Shown: positions 10,110 to 20,172, counted from the stretch's first letter. The stretch is DNA of 24,075 bases from Gnetum montanum (GCA_015680685.1 MNCI01017655.1:1309318-1333392); one strand, 5' to 3'. The notes: generated by a model from the sequence alone, not told the origin. Made by a program: numbers and translations.

Positions 10110-10960
10110 AAAGGACGAACTTAATGATGATTTTATGGCCTTTGAGCTACTTAAAGTTAAGTTGGAATTAGGTTTAGGACACTAATATTAGTCCACTTGG
10201 ATTGATATAATAAGACAAGTGAATTTTTTCATGGTTGGGTAGCTTGGATTTAGATTTGAATAATATTTTAGCAACATAAATGCACATGAAGTACTTAAAA
10301 AAGTTTTTCATCCTATAAGGACTATCTTTTAATCCTTTGAAGATCATTTTAAGGGAGTCTTAGCTCTATGGAAGTTGGATTTTCTAGCTTATCTTTTGAT
10401 AGTTTTTTTATGAATTGAAATGAAAATGAAATAAGGCTAAAATGATGAAATTCTTAAAATAGTAAAAAGAAACAAAATAGGTGAAATACATAAGTTGCTA
10501 AAACTGATAAAACAACTATTTCTTTTCTTTTCTTTCTTGATAAACATGAGAGAAAGATCTATTCATTCAATTTCTAACTAGAAAGAGAACATTAAGATGT
10601 TAAAGCTAAAGAAAGGAAGCAACATAGAAAATAAAGGAAAATATAAACTTCTATTACTAGCTTGAATGAAATGATGCATCAAACAAATTACCTCCTACGA
10701 AGGTACTTTATAATCACTCCCTACTTTTAAACTCTCTTATGATGTAATCATGATGAGGTGGTCCTTATGACACTCCAAACTCTACCCCAAATGGTGGAGT
10801 TTCTTACATTCTCTCCTATGATGACATGCTTAAAGGTGAAGGTGCTTAAGAGTACACTTCACCTCTTAAAGGAGTTCTCACACTCTTGGCTCTTTCTACT
10901 CTTTCTTCTCTCTTGATTTTCTCTTTTTCTTCTTCTTGTTCTTAATCAAATGGTAACACA
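10110..10960. other. AT-rich sequence, possible R/U5 of another minus-strand LTR
   Basis: No coding sequence is seen. Read on the minus strand from the TATA site at 10966, the next 100 bases are purine-rich (AAGAAGAAGAAAAAGAGAAAA), like the leader of an LTR or gene transcript. No LTR end could be fixed. Confidence 0.3.
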
Positions 10961-10964
10961 ACTC

Positions 10965-10974
10965 CTTATATAGC
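10965..10974 (-). promoter_or_regulatory. TATA box of an unassigned minus-strand promoter
   Basis: The minus strand reads AGCTATATAAGGAG. It is followed by a purine-rich leader-like region, and upstream about 470 bases away there is TGTCACGCCATT (minus strand, from 11441), a common way for plant LTRs to begin. This suggests an old LTR, but the far end was not found. Confidence 0.4.
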
Positions 10975-11470
10975 TTTGAAAGAGTGATTTACAAAACCAT
11001 GGTTGGGTTACTTGATCCAAGAATAGAGTAGGATTTTCCACTAATGTGACTACAAAATACATATTGATGAAATTCTAGAACAAGATTGAGTAGAGCTTAT
11101 GTGAGAATTGGGTAACCCATGTGATTCCAGCTCATCTTCACTTAACACTTATCTTTGGAATGGTCCCAACACATGTGAGGAAGACACTTATGCTCTTGTG
11201 TGCTTTTATATGATTCCAAGTGAGAGATGGATGCCAAGTAACAATGGAAACTAACATTAACTTTTATTCTTTCTCCTTTCTTTATGTTCTTTTATTTTTC
11301 ATGTTTCCTTCCTTTTTCTGAATTTTCTTTTCTCCTTAAGGATTATTACTTCATATTTAATGTTTATGGAGTCTTCCATGATACTACATTTTCTTGTACA
11401 TTTTTTATCATTTTGTACATGTCATGAGAAATGGCGTGACATCAAATGTGCATCATCCTAATTGGTGATA

Positions 11471-11475
11471 CTTGG
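11471..11475. repeat. Target-site duplication CTTGG (left copy)
   Basis: Identical to 20173-20177 and directly adjacent to the outer end of the LTR at 11476. The two copies bracket the complete element. Confidence 0.88.
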
Positions 11476-12317
11476 TGATGAGTGGCGAGGTACCCCTACA
11501 CTCAACCATAGGAATACGAGCGTTACATGCATGATCTGGTCGAACTCCGTAGATGGACTAGTTGTGGCATCTAGATAGTTAGCCTTAGGTCACAGTTCGC
11601 TATCTTCCCACCTAGACTAGTATTAGCTTTCTAACATATGGTTTAGTCCAAAGTGATGTGTATGATGTGTTTTCTAATCTAATGCTACTCTTAAAGGTAG
11701 TGGAAGATAATATTAACTAAGCTAAGAGAGAAGGGTGAGAGAGAATCTAACTAGCTTGAGTGAGATGAGCATCTATTCCTTGATTATCTATATACACCTT
11801 GGACTTCATGCATGACTACCACTGGGATTACCAAGCACAGATCCTAGGTATACTACTGGGTTACCAAGTAGAAACACTTAAATGCTCGTAATCAAGTCAT
11901 ACTCATTCCATGTTTAACATGGGTTTAAGGATGAGACGAGATTAACTAGGAAATTAGTAAATAACAATTAATTAAATGATTAATCTAAGTGAATGTTGCA
12001 ATGATGAAGTAATCTCAATCTTTATTGCCGGTCATGTGCATGTCCAAGTACATTACACTTGAATAAAGAATGTCGTACAATTACATTCACCACACTGCGG
12101 CCATACATTGGGAGAAAAAGGGTTGAGAGAAGGAAATTAAAACACATAAAATAAAACTAACTTACTGACTCCTCTTACTAACCCATCTGTCTACTTCTTA
12201 TTTATAGATGAGGAGACAGGCTACAATATCATGTATGCGATATCGTGGTTGGGCTACGATATTGCAACTGTGATATCACGTATACGATATCATGGTCACC
12301 TAAATGACGACTCATCA
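11476..12317 (-). mobile_element. 3' LTR (842 bp) of the complete element
   Basis: Minus-strand start TGATGAGTCGTCATTT and end CGCCACTCATCA. It contains a GATATC array (12231-12296), a TATA box (12199-12206) and TTTATT (AATAAA on the minus strand) in the region near 12020-12030. It is about 92 percent identical by eye to the LTR at 19361 over the part compared. It also matches the inverse of the solo LTR at 7538-8415. Confidence 0.9.
12199..12296 (-). promoter_or_regulatory. 3' LTR promoter: TATA box and GATATC array
   Basis: TATAAATA on the minus strand at 12199-12206. Upstream lie five GATATC variants (ACAATATCATG, GCGATATCGTGG, ACGATATTGC, GTGATATCACG, ACGATATCATGG). In this copy several have C-to-T or G-to-A changes compared with the GATATCG form. 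Confidence 0.65.
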
Positions 12318-12331
12318 TACCCCCACGACTG
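12318..12331 (-). other. Polypurine tract next to the 3' LTR
   Basis: The minus strand reads CAGTCGTGGGGGTA immediately before TGATGAG, the LTR start. A G-rich tract at this place primes plus-strand DNA synthesis in LTR elements. A nearly identical string (TTAGTCGTGGGGGAGGG) occurs inside the element near 15552-15570. Confidence 0.7.
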
Positions 12332-12475
12332 AATAAAAACTTGTCCTCGAGTTACAGTGATTACACAGTAAGGAATTATTGGATGGTGAAAATGGGATTA
12401 TGCCGCAGTGTGGAATGAAAATAAAACAAAGACACAACACAAAAAATGTTCTACAACTACAAAATTTTGTGGAAC

Positions 12476-15263
12476 TCATGTAGTTCTTGATGGTGGTGGC
12501 TTCTCCATTGGTGCTTTTCCTTTGTCTTGTGCTCCTGGTTTTGAGACTTGATGACATTAGAGGATGGCCTAGATCTTCTCCTCTTCAGTCCAAGGATCTT
12601 GTGTCGTCCATGCTAATGTTCTGATGTTTGACGAAGTCGAAACTTCCCACAAATAGGGTTGTTGTGTAAACATTTGATTGGCCTTGACATACTAAGCCAC
12701 AAATACCCATCATTCCTCTTCGTAGGCTCTAGCTTTATCTTTTTATTCTTGCAAATCTGCAAGCCATTGAGCCAAATCTGCTACAACACCCTTTTGGCCT
12801 TAGTAGCTTGCCTTCACCATCTCAAGTTTAGAATTTGTGATCTCTAATGTTTCCAACAACTTCTTACGTTCTACAAATTCTACTTTGTATTTGACATAGG
12901 TGGAAGCTACCTATTGCTCAAGCTCTATTCTCAAGTGCCCTACTGTTAACGTGGCAAGGTTGGCATACTGCAGGTTTTCCAACTCCATGTATTCTATCAG
13001 ATCCTGAATCTGCAAGTCCCAGTTCTTAACTTCCTCTTGGTGAGCAAAGGCATATGTGTCCAATATGGCATGCCAGTCGTTGTGTTGAGCACTGATAGCA
13101 TTGATGTGGGCCTTGGCCATATGGATCTCCTTCTCAAGGATCTATTTGTACATTCCCACTTGATTAGAAGTGCTCCTTTAAGTTTTCATGCTATTTAGCC
13201 TCATTTTTCCACACGCTGATTTCGATAGCTATCTTTTGGCAAATAGCACATACCTCCTCCATTGAGAGGGTTTAGTTATCCCTAGCTAAATGGCTCATTT
13301 CTTGGTTGACTCAGATGAATTGTTCTTACACTTGATGGAAGTGTTCTTTGAGAACATTCTTTTGTTTCTCCACAGAGGTCAACCGAAGTTTGTTAGCAAC
13401 AAGCTGTTTATTTTCCTCTTGTAAAGTGTTGAGTGCTTTAAGATGTGCATGAGTTTGCTCCTATGCTATAGAGGCATCCCAAACAGCCTTTTCTTTTTCT
13501 TCAGCCACCTTTTTATTCTCCATTAGTAGCTTTGTTAGTTGCTTAGTTCTAAAGCTATCCAGCTGGTTTGTAGGAACAAATTGCAAAGGATACCACTGTA
13601 CTGCTTGTAGGGCCATGAGCTACTCTTGTAATTTCTACACCTTTGTTTCAGCATGCTCAGCCCTCACCTATGTTAAGACCAGATTCCCCTTTATGGAAAT
13701 AAGGTTTGACTAAATTGCTATAACATCCTGAGGGATTTCAAACAAGGATGTCATTACTTGTCCTATTGGTAGCAATCAATCAAGTGCATCCTCATGTTCC
13801 ACATGAGTCATTAAGGTTTCGGCCAAAGTTTGAGCATCCCATGCTCCTGTGAGATCTGCCAATGTCACAAAAGGTACATTGAAAAATTCTTTGATGTGTT
13901 CTGTGACCACTTCTGTAGCTCCCGTGGCACTTTGGTATTGCATGACCACCATAGTGGCCCCTTCACCAATTTCTAATTGCACCTGGAAAGATGTCATGTT
14001 TCCTGAGATCTATTGTGACCAACTACTTTTCCCTCCTCCTGTATGAATAGAAACTTCACCCCTTGTGCGATCCAAAGAAACTGTGGCCTGTATGGCATCA
14101 TCAATGATGTGGAAGAGATTTGCATCATCATGACTTCCCTAACTGACTATCTCATGGATGGCCCTGAGATGGCTCATCAATGGTTTGTAGTCTTGTGGTG
14201 GTGGCAGCTGATCTTGGCCTATCCTAGGCCCTACTTCCTATTGTTGCTTGGGTCCTATACTTGGAGGTTGGCTGGGTCCTACAAGTTGAGTTGCAGTTGG
14301 TCCAACCATTTGTTCTTCTTCTTCTTCTGGTCCCAACGTCTCACCAGTAATTTCCCTTGCAGCTGGTGGATTTAATAGTTCAGCATATGAAGCATTTTGG
14401 GATTTTTAGAGGACATCATTAGTGTACCCCTAGATACTAGCATGTCAGCAAAGCTTCCTGATAAGAAAAGGGAACTGTAATGCCATCTTCCCTGTCTTCC
14501 ATTTCTCAAACCGCCTTAGGATCTCCATTAAGTATAGATGGGGCAAGTTAGCATTAACCTTCCCCATCAGCACTGCACATCCTCTTGCTAGATACATTGA
14601 TATTCTTTTTAGGCCCTTCATGGGGAAGAGGTGATAAATTCCAATTTTGAAGTAGATCCTCTCTTCCATTGTCAACTCACCAAATGTCTTATCTCTGCCA
14701 TACGCCCTTTCCAACCAATCCCATCGCACATCGGAGTCTAAACAGGTGGATAACTGTGCAACCTTGGGCCCTGTATTCTAAAGGTTTAACACTTTCAAAA
14801 TGGCTTACGTGGAGAAATCAACTATCACACCGCAAATATTGATGGTGGTGCCTTGTTCTCTATTCTTCTAGAATTGGTACGTCTCCCCTAGGTACCAAGC
14901 ACCACTTTCAGTGAGGGTAGGCCATAAGGGAGATCCTTTGAGGTGATCCCTAATAGCCTCAGGAGTGAACTTTGCAAAATATTTAAATTTTAATTCCACA
15001 ATCACTGTAGTGAATGTGGACTTTTCGTGGATGGCCTAAACACAATCTTGGGGCAACGTGAGCTATTGTCCCTATTCAGGCGCTGTAGCAAATCCTCCTT
15101 CTACCTACCCAGACTGTACAATAGGAGGATCCTCTTGATGAATACTAAATGATTGTTCTTCCTGTTCTGCATGTTTTCTGGTAGGATCATGTCTTCCACC
15201 TTACCTAGGTCATTTTCTTCCACCTTGAGCGGGACCTTCCTTTTGTCCATGTTTTAGGGCCAT
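12476..15263 (-). pseudogene. ORF2: long broken frame with coiled-coil C-terminal half, function unknown
   Basis: One frame runs on the minus strand from ATG at 15263 (MALKHGQKEGPAQGGRK) to about 13130. It then continues after a one-base frame change to a TGA at 12476-12478, giving about 920 codons. It has about 32 in-frame stops (by hand 19 TAG, 8 TAA, 5 TGA). The N-terminal third looks globular (VELKFKYFAKFTPEAIRDHL; WDWLERAYGRDKTFGELTME; MEERIYFKIGIYHLF). A Pro/Gln/Glu linker follows (GPEEEEEQMVGP, QLPPPPQDYKP). The C-terminal half is heptad-rich and charged (KLLMENKKVAEEKEKAVW, LQEENKQLVANKLRL), ending in GKAPMEKPPPSRTT. I do not recognise the family, and no polymerase, protease or integrase motif is seen. 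It lies 3' of gag in the same orientation and has its own upstream promoter-like site. It may be a structural or accessory protein, or a captured host gene. Confidence 0.65.
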
Positions 15264-15742
15264 TTGCAATCACATGGGGCCAAGCATTAGTAAGGTTGTT
15301 TTTGAAGTTAAGTTATACCTTACCGCTTGCCTTAATTAATTTATTTATTTTATCTCTATGTAATATTTCCTGAAATATTGTAATAATGAGTCTGTTTTAC
15401 TTAGGTGGTTTCCAATTTTAATCTCCCGATGTACCTAAAGGATTAAATGATTTTTTTAGCACATTTTATTCTTAATTTACAACTAATTACCCTTAATAAT
15501 GTCCTTTGGATGATGAAAAATTCCAAAAATGTTAGGTGCTATTTAGAAGATTTCCCTCCCCCACGACTAAGCTGAACACTTCGGGTTCAAGTAGGTTTAG
15601 ATGGAATTAAAATCGGAGCACCAGCGAGTGAGATATAGGTAGAAAAGCAAGGGTGTCACACTTGCAAGTCATAGAGAAAAATTTGAAAAAATCCCCTGTG
15701 TGATGTGTGGAAAATGAGGCTAAGTTTTTTGGGGGGGTCACC
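15264..15742 (-). other. Probable 5' untranslated region of ORF2
   Basis: About 480 bases between the internal TATA box and the ORF2 ATG, with no frame of note. On the minus strand it includes TTAGTCGTGGGGGAGGGAAA (15551-15570), which resembles the polypurine tract next to the 3' LTR. The region near 15700-15735 is rich in C on the sense strand. Confidence 0.4.
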
Positions 15743-15835
15743 TATTTATAGGTTTTGGGGACGTGATATCGCGTACTATACGTCGCGTACGCGATATTGC
15801 ATCGGCCACGATATCACGTACGCAATATCACGGTC
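15743..15835 (-). promoter_or_regulatory. Internal promoter-like site: TATA box plus GATATC array, upstream of ORF2
   Basis: On the minus strand CCTATAAATAGG contains TATAAATA at 15743-15750. Upstream, between 15764 and 15835, are GATATCGCG, GCGATATTGC, ACGATATCACG and GCAATATCACG, with extra CG-rich spacers (TACGTCGCGTACGCG). This is the design seen in the four LTR promoters of the window, but the sequence downstream of this TATA box does not resemble LTR R/U5. It points at ORF2, about 480 bases away. It is either a second promoter or a remnant of a captured LTR. Confidence 0.55.
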
Positions 15836-17213
15836 CTAGTGACATTGGGCACCACAAAAATATCGAATATTTTAGGGATTTTCTTGAAATCAACGTTGTA
15901 ACTGAGGACATTGGGCTATTGTTAAGGGAAGGTAATTAGATGGTTTTGAAGGCACAAATAAGTATGATTTGTGGGTTTTATCAATAAGGACCTTGGGTGG
16001 TAGAGAAGAAGGCTATGTGATGGTACATAGGAACATTGGAATTTGGAGGGATAGTAGGAGGGAAAGAAAATCATTTGAACATTATGTTAAGGGTAAGAAA
16101 TGGTAGGTGTGAGCTATGTCATAAGCGAATATTACAAAAGATTACTCAAGTGGGTCCTCCCCAAAGTAGGTTTCAACTTATAATGCCCTTGTGTAACCAC
16201 ACTTAAAGTGTTTGTGGGCAGTAGAAGGGTTAAATGTAATCCACATTAACTTCACAAAACACACACATGCAATTATCACCAGAATGAGGTAAGAATTCTA
16301 TGTTACACATGACATGAGCTACAATTACATGAACAGTGAGATGAGATGAACTATAGAAAGGGATTGTAGAGATTGGGACATGAGGTAACTAACCTAGGGC
16401 ATAGTGAATCCTGCATGTAAAGCATGATCAAGGTGTCATTAACCTATCGTTCCAAGATCAGGACCAAGTCCATTCCTCTAATCAGTGACATCGCATTGTT
16501 TCATCCTGTGATGAGTGACTATCAGAGTACCATAACAACAAGGCGTATGATCACTTGGTATTTTGTTCAAGGGAGGAGTGATTTTTGTTTTGTGGAACTT
16601 CCTTCTTTTCTTCTTTCTTTTCCTTTTTTTTTGAATACTAAATCCAAAGAAGCCACCAACCTTCAGGCATGGATGCATGTCTTTCTAGTGGGACTCCCTA
16701 GAATAGCATTGGATTTTTGAGTGCCCTTTTTTATTACTCTTACTTCCATTTTTTGTTAGATCTACAAGGATCTTAGTACAACCACATTGCATGATAACTC
16801 CCGCAGATGTCACCAAAGAGAATCCACAAGTCCCCTTCATGTCACACCCTAATCATTCCCTCTTAGTCCATCCTTCTTCATTCTGGGCACAATGAACACA
16901 AAATTAATTTTAAGTTTTAAAAATGTCAAGAATATCACTGTACCCTCGAACATAACCTCTTATTTGTAGAGTGGATGAGTGGGTGTAATGGGCTCACTAT
17001 CCACATAATTGATCACTCGAGACTTGATAACATAGAACACACCTCAACCAACGAACCACATGAGTGTTTTATTCGTAGACGAGATAACTTGTAAAAAGAC
17101 AAAAATACCAGAAAGAAAAAGAGATAAAACAAGAAGTTGAAAAATGAAAAACTGGAAAACAAAAATTGTAAAATTAAAGAAAATAAAAATGTGGTTATTA
17201 ATCTTTCTTGTTA
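15836..17213 (-). other. Internal spacer between gag and ORF2; no pol
   Basis: About 1.4 kb where gypsy elements would normally carry pol. All frames are closed by frequent stops, and I saw none of the usual landmarks (protease D-T/S-G, reverse transcriptase YxDD, integrase HHCC or DDE context). It contains a 33-base polypurine run on the element's sense strand (16600-16632) and a pyrimidine-rich AG-ended stretch after gag that resembles a 3' splice site (TTTTTGTTTTCCAG near 17157-17170). Confidence 0.5.
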
Positions 17214-19213
17214 TTAAAATGGGGGATATCCCCCATGACTAATTGGTTGAGGATGGCAAGGATTACTAGATGGAAAATGAGGATCCTTGCATGTTGGAAA
17301 TATTGGGTCCCAGTCATATTTACCCCATCAGGGTTCACACACCTGATTATAGTAAGCATAGTGGGGTAATTTATGAGATGTGGTTCTTAGATAAAGAGTT
17401 GACCCACTATGATATCTAGGACTGTTAGATGGTATGCAAGGATTAGGATGTTGCCTCCCATGGTTGTGTTCATTGGGTCGTATGGTTGTTGGAGTGTTGA
17501 TTGGTGGCCCTGATGGAGTTACATGAGGCGTTGGGTTCAAAGATAAGGGTGCACTATAGTGTGGGACTTGTGCTAGGTTGGAGGATGCAGTGGCCTTGGA
17601 ATTATGTTGTCCCTTCTTACGATCATGTTTAAATAAGGGGTACTTTTGATGTTGAGGATGCCTCTCACTATTGTTGGCAATAGTAGCACAAGTAACATTT
17701 AGAGGTTATTGCTGTGGTACAGGCACCTTAGGAATAGTTGGTGGCGATGTAGAAGGAGGGAAAGGATGAGAATTTTAAAAATGAAGAGAAGTGTAGGATG
17801 CACAAGGCGGTGGTTGTGTTGAGGGCATGGGCTAATAGTATTGCAGAGAGTGATAATGTGGTGAGATAGAGTATGTTGGCCCAGTTGGGAAAATAGGATG
17901 TTGAACTAGATAAGCATTTGGGTTCGGATGATACGAAGGGTGTCTCCAGTTTAGGGGTGGCTTCCCCCACAACTAGGATTCTTGCCACTGTGATTGAACA
18001 TAGTATCTCTGGATGTAACATGTTTACCCAATGCTCATATAGATGTAACAAGATTAGGAATTAGCCCTTAGGATGATCATACAGGAAAATGTTGCATTCA
18101 TACATATGATTGGTAGTTGAGCTCTTATTTTCCTTATCCATTCTTTTTGATTGTCTAGTGATACTTTGTCCTGCTTCTTGGGTTGTCAAAACTATATCTC
18201 CAATGATATCGATATATTCTCCACACTTTTTATACATCCATTCTAACATCTTATTGATCTTTGCCTCGACTTCTTCTAAGGATTATTGTATTGGCAAAGA
18301 TGATTTTTCCTCCTTGAGATTGGTTGATTTCTCCTTTTTGAGATTGGTTGATTTCTCCTTTTTGAGATTATGGACCTTTGTTAAGTTGAGATTTTGGTCT
18401 TGTTGATGTTTTTCAACACTCTCCCATCTAGCCAATTCTCCTTCTTCTTTTTCTACCCACTTAACAAGCTCTTGGACTTGATGGGTTCGTTGTTCGTATA
18501 GTTGACCTTGGGCATACATCCCTAGGGTCTCTCTTGTTGCATCACGAAGCCCATCAATGATGTGGTACATTAGCCTTTCCTCGAAAAACCCATGGCCTGG
18601 ATAGTTGTTTAATAGTGCATAATATCTTTCTAAGGCCATGTCCAAGGGTTCATGTTGTTCTTGTTTCCACTCTTGGATTTGTTTCCTCAAGGCTAACACT
18701 CTTGCGTAGGTTTGATATCTTTCATTAAAGAGTTCTACCATTGTTGGCCAACGTTGTATTAAATTTGGTTTTAATGATCTATACCATACTTTCACCTTGA
18801 CCAACAAGTGTCATAGGAAAGAGCTTAATTTTTTGCCAACTATTATCAATGTTGTTCCATGCACAGGCATCGTAGAAGGCTTGTAAATGTTGATGTGGAT
18901 CTAAGTCATAGCCTCCTGAAAAATTGAAAAAAAATTTTAAATCGAGCCTAGTTAGATGGTTCTCTTTACAATGCCTACATGAGATTCGAATAGCCTCTTG
19001 TATTTGCATTAAGCTTGTAGTGGCTAGTGGGGATTCATCATCATCTCATAAGTTATTCTTTTATGCATTGGGACGATGTTGCCTTCATTTCTATTCATAA
19101 GAAACCTCCACCTCAGGTTGTGTACTACAATCTTCATTATCATATAGTTCGTTGGCTCTCGAATGAACTTCCTCACTAGATGTGGCATTATTATAGTCTT
19201 GTAGGAGAGGCAT
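17214..19213 (-). pseudogene. gag: Broken Gag of the complete element
   Basis: The minus-strand frame starts at ATG 19213 (MPLLQDYNNATSSEEVHSRA), about 150 bases after the primer site, and can be followed to a TAA at 17214-17216, about 665 codons. An acidic N-terminus precedes the Gag core: FNFSGGYDLDPHQHLQAFYD near 18900, then a frame change near 18795, then VWYRSLKPNLIQRW, ELFNERYQTYARVL, EPLDMALERYYALLNNYPGH and MYHIIDGLRDATRETLG. This matches the retrotransposon Gag core (GG-DP--HL--F, WY--L----I--W, F---Y, L---Y, GL). A charged helical region follows (KWVEKEEGELARWESVEKHQ), then short LKKEKSTN-type duplications near 18300-18360. The tail is long and rich in Pro, His, Ser and Asn, ending HGGYPPF. 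No clear CCHC knuckle survives. Several stops and at least two frame changes make it non-functional. Confidence 0.8.
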
Positions 19214-19342
19214 GGTTGTGAAATCATGTGTGAATTTATTCGTGACTTTTTATAATTGTTATTTTTGTTTCATAAAAGATATATCGTTAAGTCCTGTACA
19301 GCGACCTTGTATGATATAACTAACCTAGATAACTAGCACCAT

Positions 19343-19359
19343 CCCTGGCAACGATGCCA
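19343..19359 (-). other. Primer-binding site, decayed tRNA-Asp type
   Basis: The minus strand reads TGGCATCGTTGCCAGGG, one base inside the LTR end. It matches the tRNA-Asp complement at 14 of 17 positions. All three differences are transitions, two of them at CpG sites, as expected from methylated-cytosine decay. Confidence 0.8.
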
Positions 19360-19360
19360 A

Positions 19361-20172
19361 TGATGAGTGGTGAGGTACCCCTACACTCAACCATATGAAT
19401 ACGAGCGTTACATGCACGATCTGGTCAAACTTTGTAGATGAACTAGTTGTGGCATCTAGATAGTTAGCCTTAGGTCACAGTTCACTGTCTTCCCACCTGG
19501 ACTAGTATTAGCTTTGTCACATATGGTTTAGTCCAAAGTGAGGTGTATGGTGTGTTTTCTAATCTAATGCTACTCTTGAAGGTAGTGGAAGATAATATTA
19601 ACTAAGCTAAGAGAGAAGGGTAAGAGAGAATCTAACTAGCCTAAGTGCAATGAGCATCCATTCCTTGATTATCCATATACACCTTGGACTTCATGCATGA
19701 CTACCACTAGGATTACCAAGCGCAGATCCTAGGTAGGCTACTGGGTTACCAAGTAGTCACACTTAAATGCTCGTAATCAAGTTGTACTCATTCTGCGTTT
19801 AACATTAGTTTATGGATGAGACAAGATTAACTAGAAAAGCAATAAATAAAAATTAATTAAATGATTAATCTAAGTGAATGCTGCAATGATGAAGTAATCT
19901 CGATCTTTATTGCTAGTCATATGCTTGTCCAAGTATGTCACACTCGAATAAAGGATCTCGTACAATTACATTCACCACACTGTGGGCATACACTGGGAGG
20001 AAAAGGGTTGAGAGAAGGAAATTAAAATACTTAAACTAAAAATGACTTACTGACTCCATTTACTAACTCATCTGTCTACCTCTTATTTATAGATGAGGAG
20101 ACAGGCTGTGATATCGTGTATGCAATGATATCGCAGATGCGATATCGTAGTTGCCCAAATGACGACTCATCA
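19361..20172 (-). mobile_element. 5' LTR (812 bp) of the complete element
   Basis: Minus-strand start TGATGAGTCGTCATTT and end CACCACTCATCA, followed by the primer-binding site. It contains a TATA box at 20084-20091, a shortened GATATC array, AATAAA on the minus strand at 19906-19911, and the same interior as the LTR at 11476. It is about 30 bases shorter than its partner, mainly because the GATATC array has fewer units. Confidence 0.9.
20084..20150 (-). promoter_or_regulatory. 5' LTR promoter: TATA box and GATATC array (short form)
   Basis: TATAAATA on the minus strand at 20084-20091. Upstream lie three clear GATATC units (GTGATATCGTG, ATGATATCGC, GCGATATCGTAG), against five in the partner LTR. 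Array length therefore differs even between the two LTRs of one element. Confidence 0.65.

Larger units (their letters stand above)
11476..20172 (-). mobile_element. Complete 8.7-kb LTR retrotransposon, gag plus ORF2, no pol found
   Basis: Two related LTRs (11476-12317 and 19361-20172) in the same orientation, a tRNA-Asp-type primer site inside the right LTR, a G-rich polypurine tract inside the left LTR and matching CTTGG duplications define one intact insertion on the minus strand. Its inside, in transcription order, holds a broken gag (19213-17214), a spacer (17213-15836), an internal GATATC/TATA promoter-like site (15835-15743) and a broken ORF2 (15263-12476). No protease, reverse transcriptase, RNase H or integrase motif was found in any frame I read. 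It is therefore best called a non-autonomous gypsy-related element carrying an extra gene. Over the first 460 bases the LTRs differ at about 38 positions by eye, so the insertion is old. Confidence 0.88.

Noticed and set aside
8436-11441. A single 3-kb LTR from TGTCACGCC (minus strand, 11441) to GGGTATCACACA (8436)
   Set aside because: Both ends look LTR-like, but the flanking 5-mers do not match and no second copy, primer site or polypurine tract was found.
14043-14375. 110-residue plus-strand open frame
   Set aside because: It is the antisense shadow of the linker part of ORF2; the minus-strand reading has the coherent Pro/Gln/Glu composition.
17219-17236. Perfect 18-bp palindrome ATGGGGGATATCCCCCAT as a regulatory site
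   Set aside because: It lies in the last readable Gag codons (HGGYPPF). The Gly-Gly-Tyr-Pro-Pro coding explains the symmetry, and no TATA box is nearby.
18283-18360. Separate tandem-repeat locus (GATTGGTTGATTTCTCC units)
   Set aside because: The short duplication is inside the gag frame, encoding LKKEKSTN repeats; it is recorded under gag rather than as its own element.
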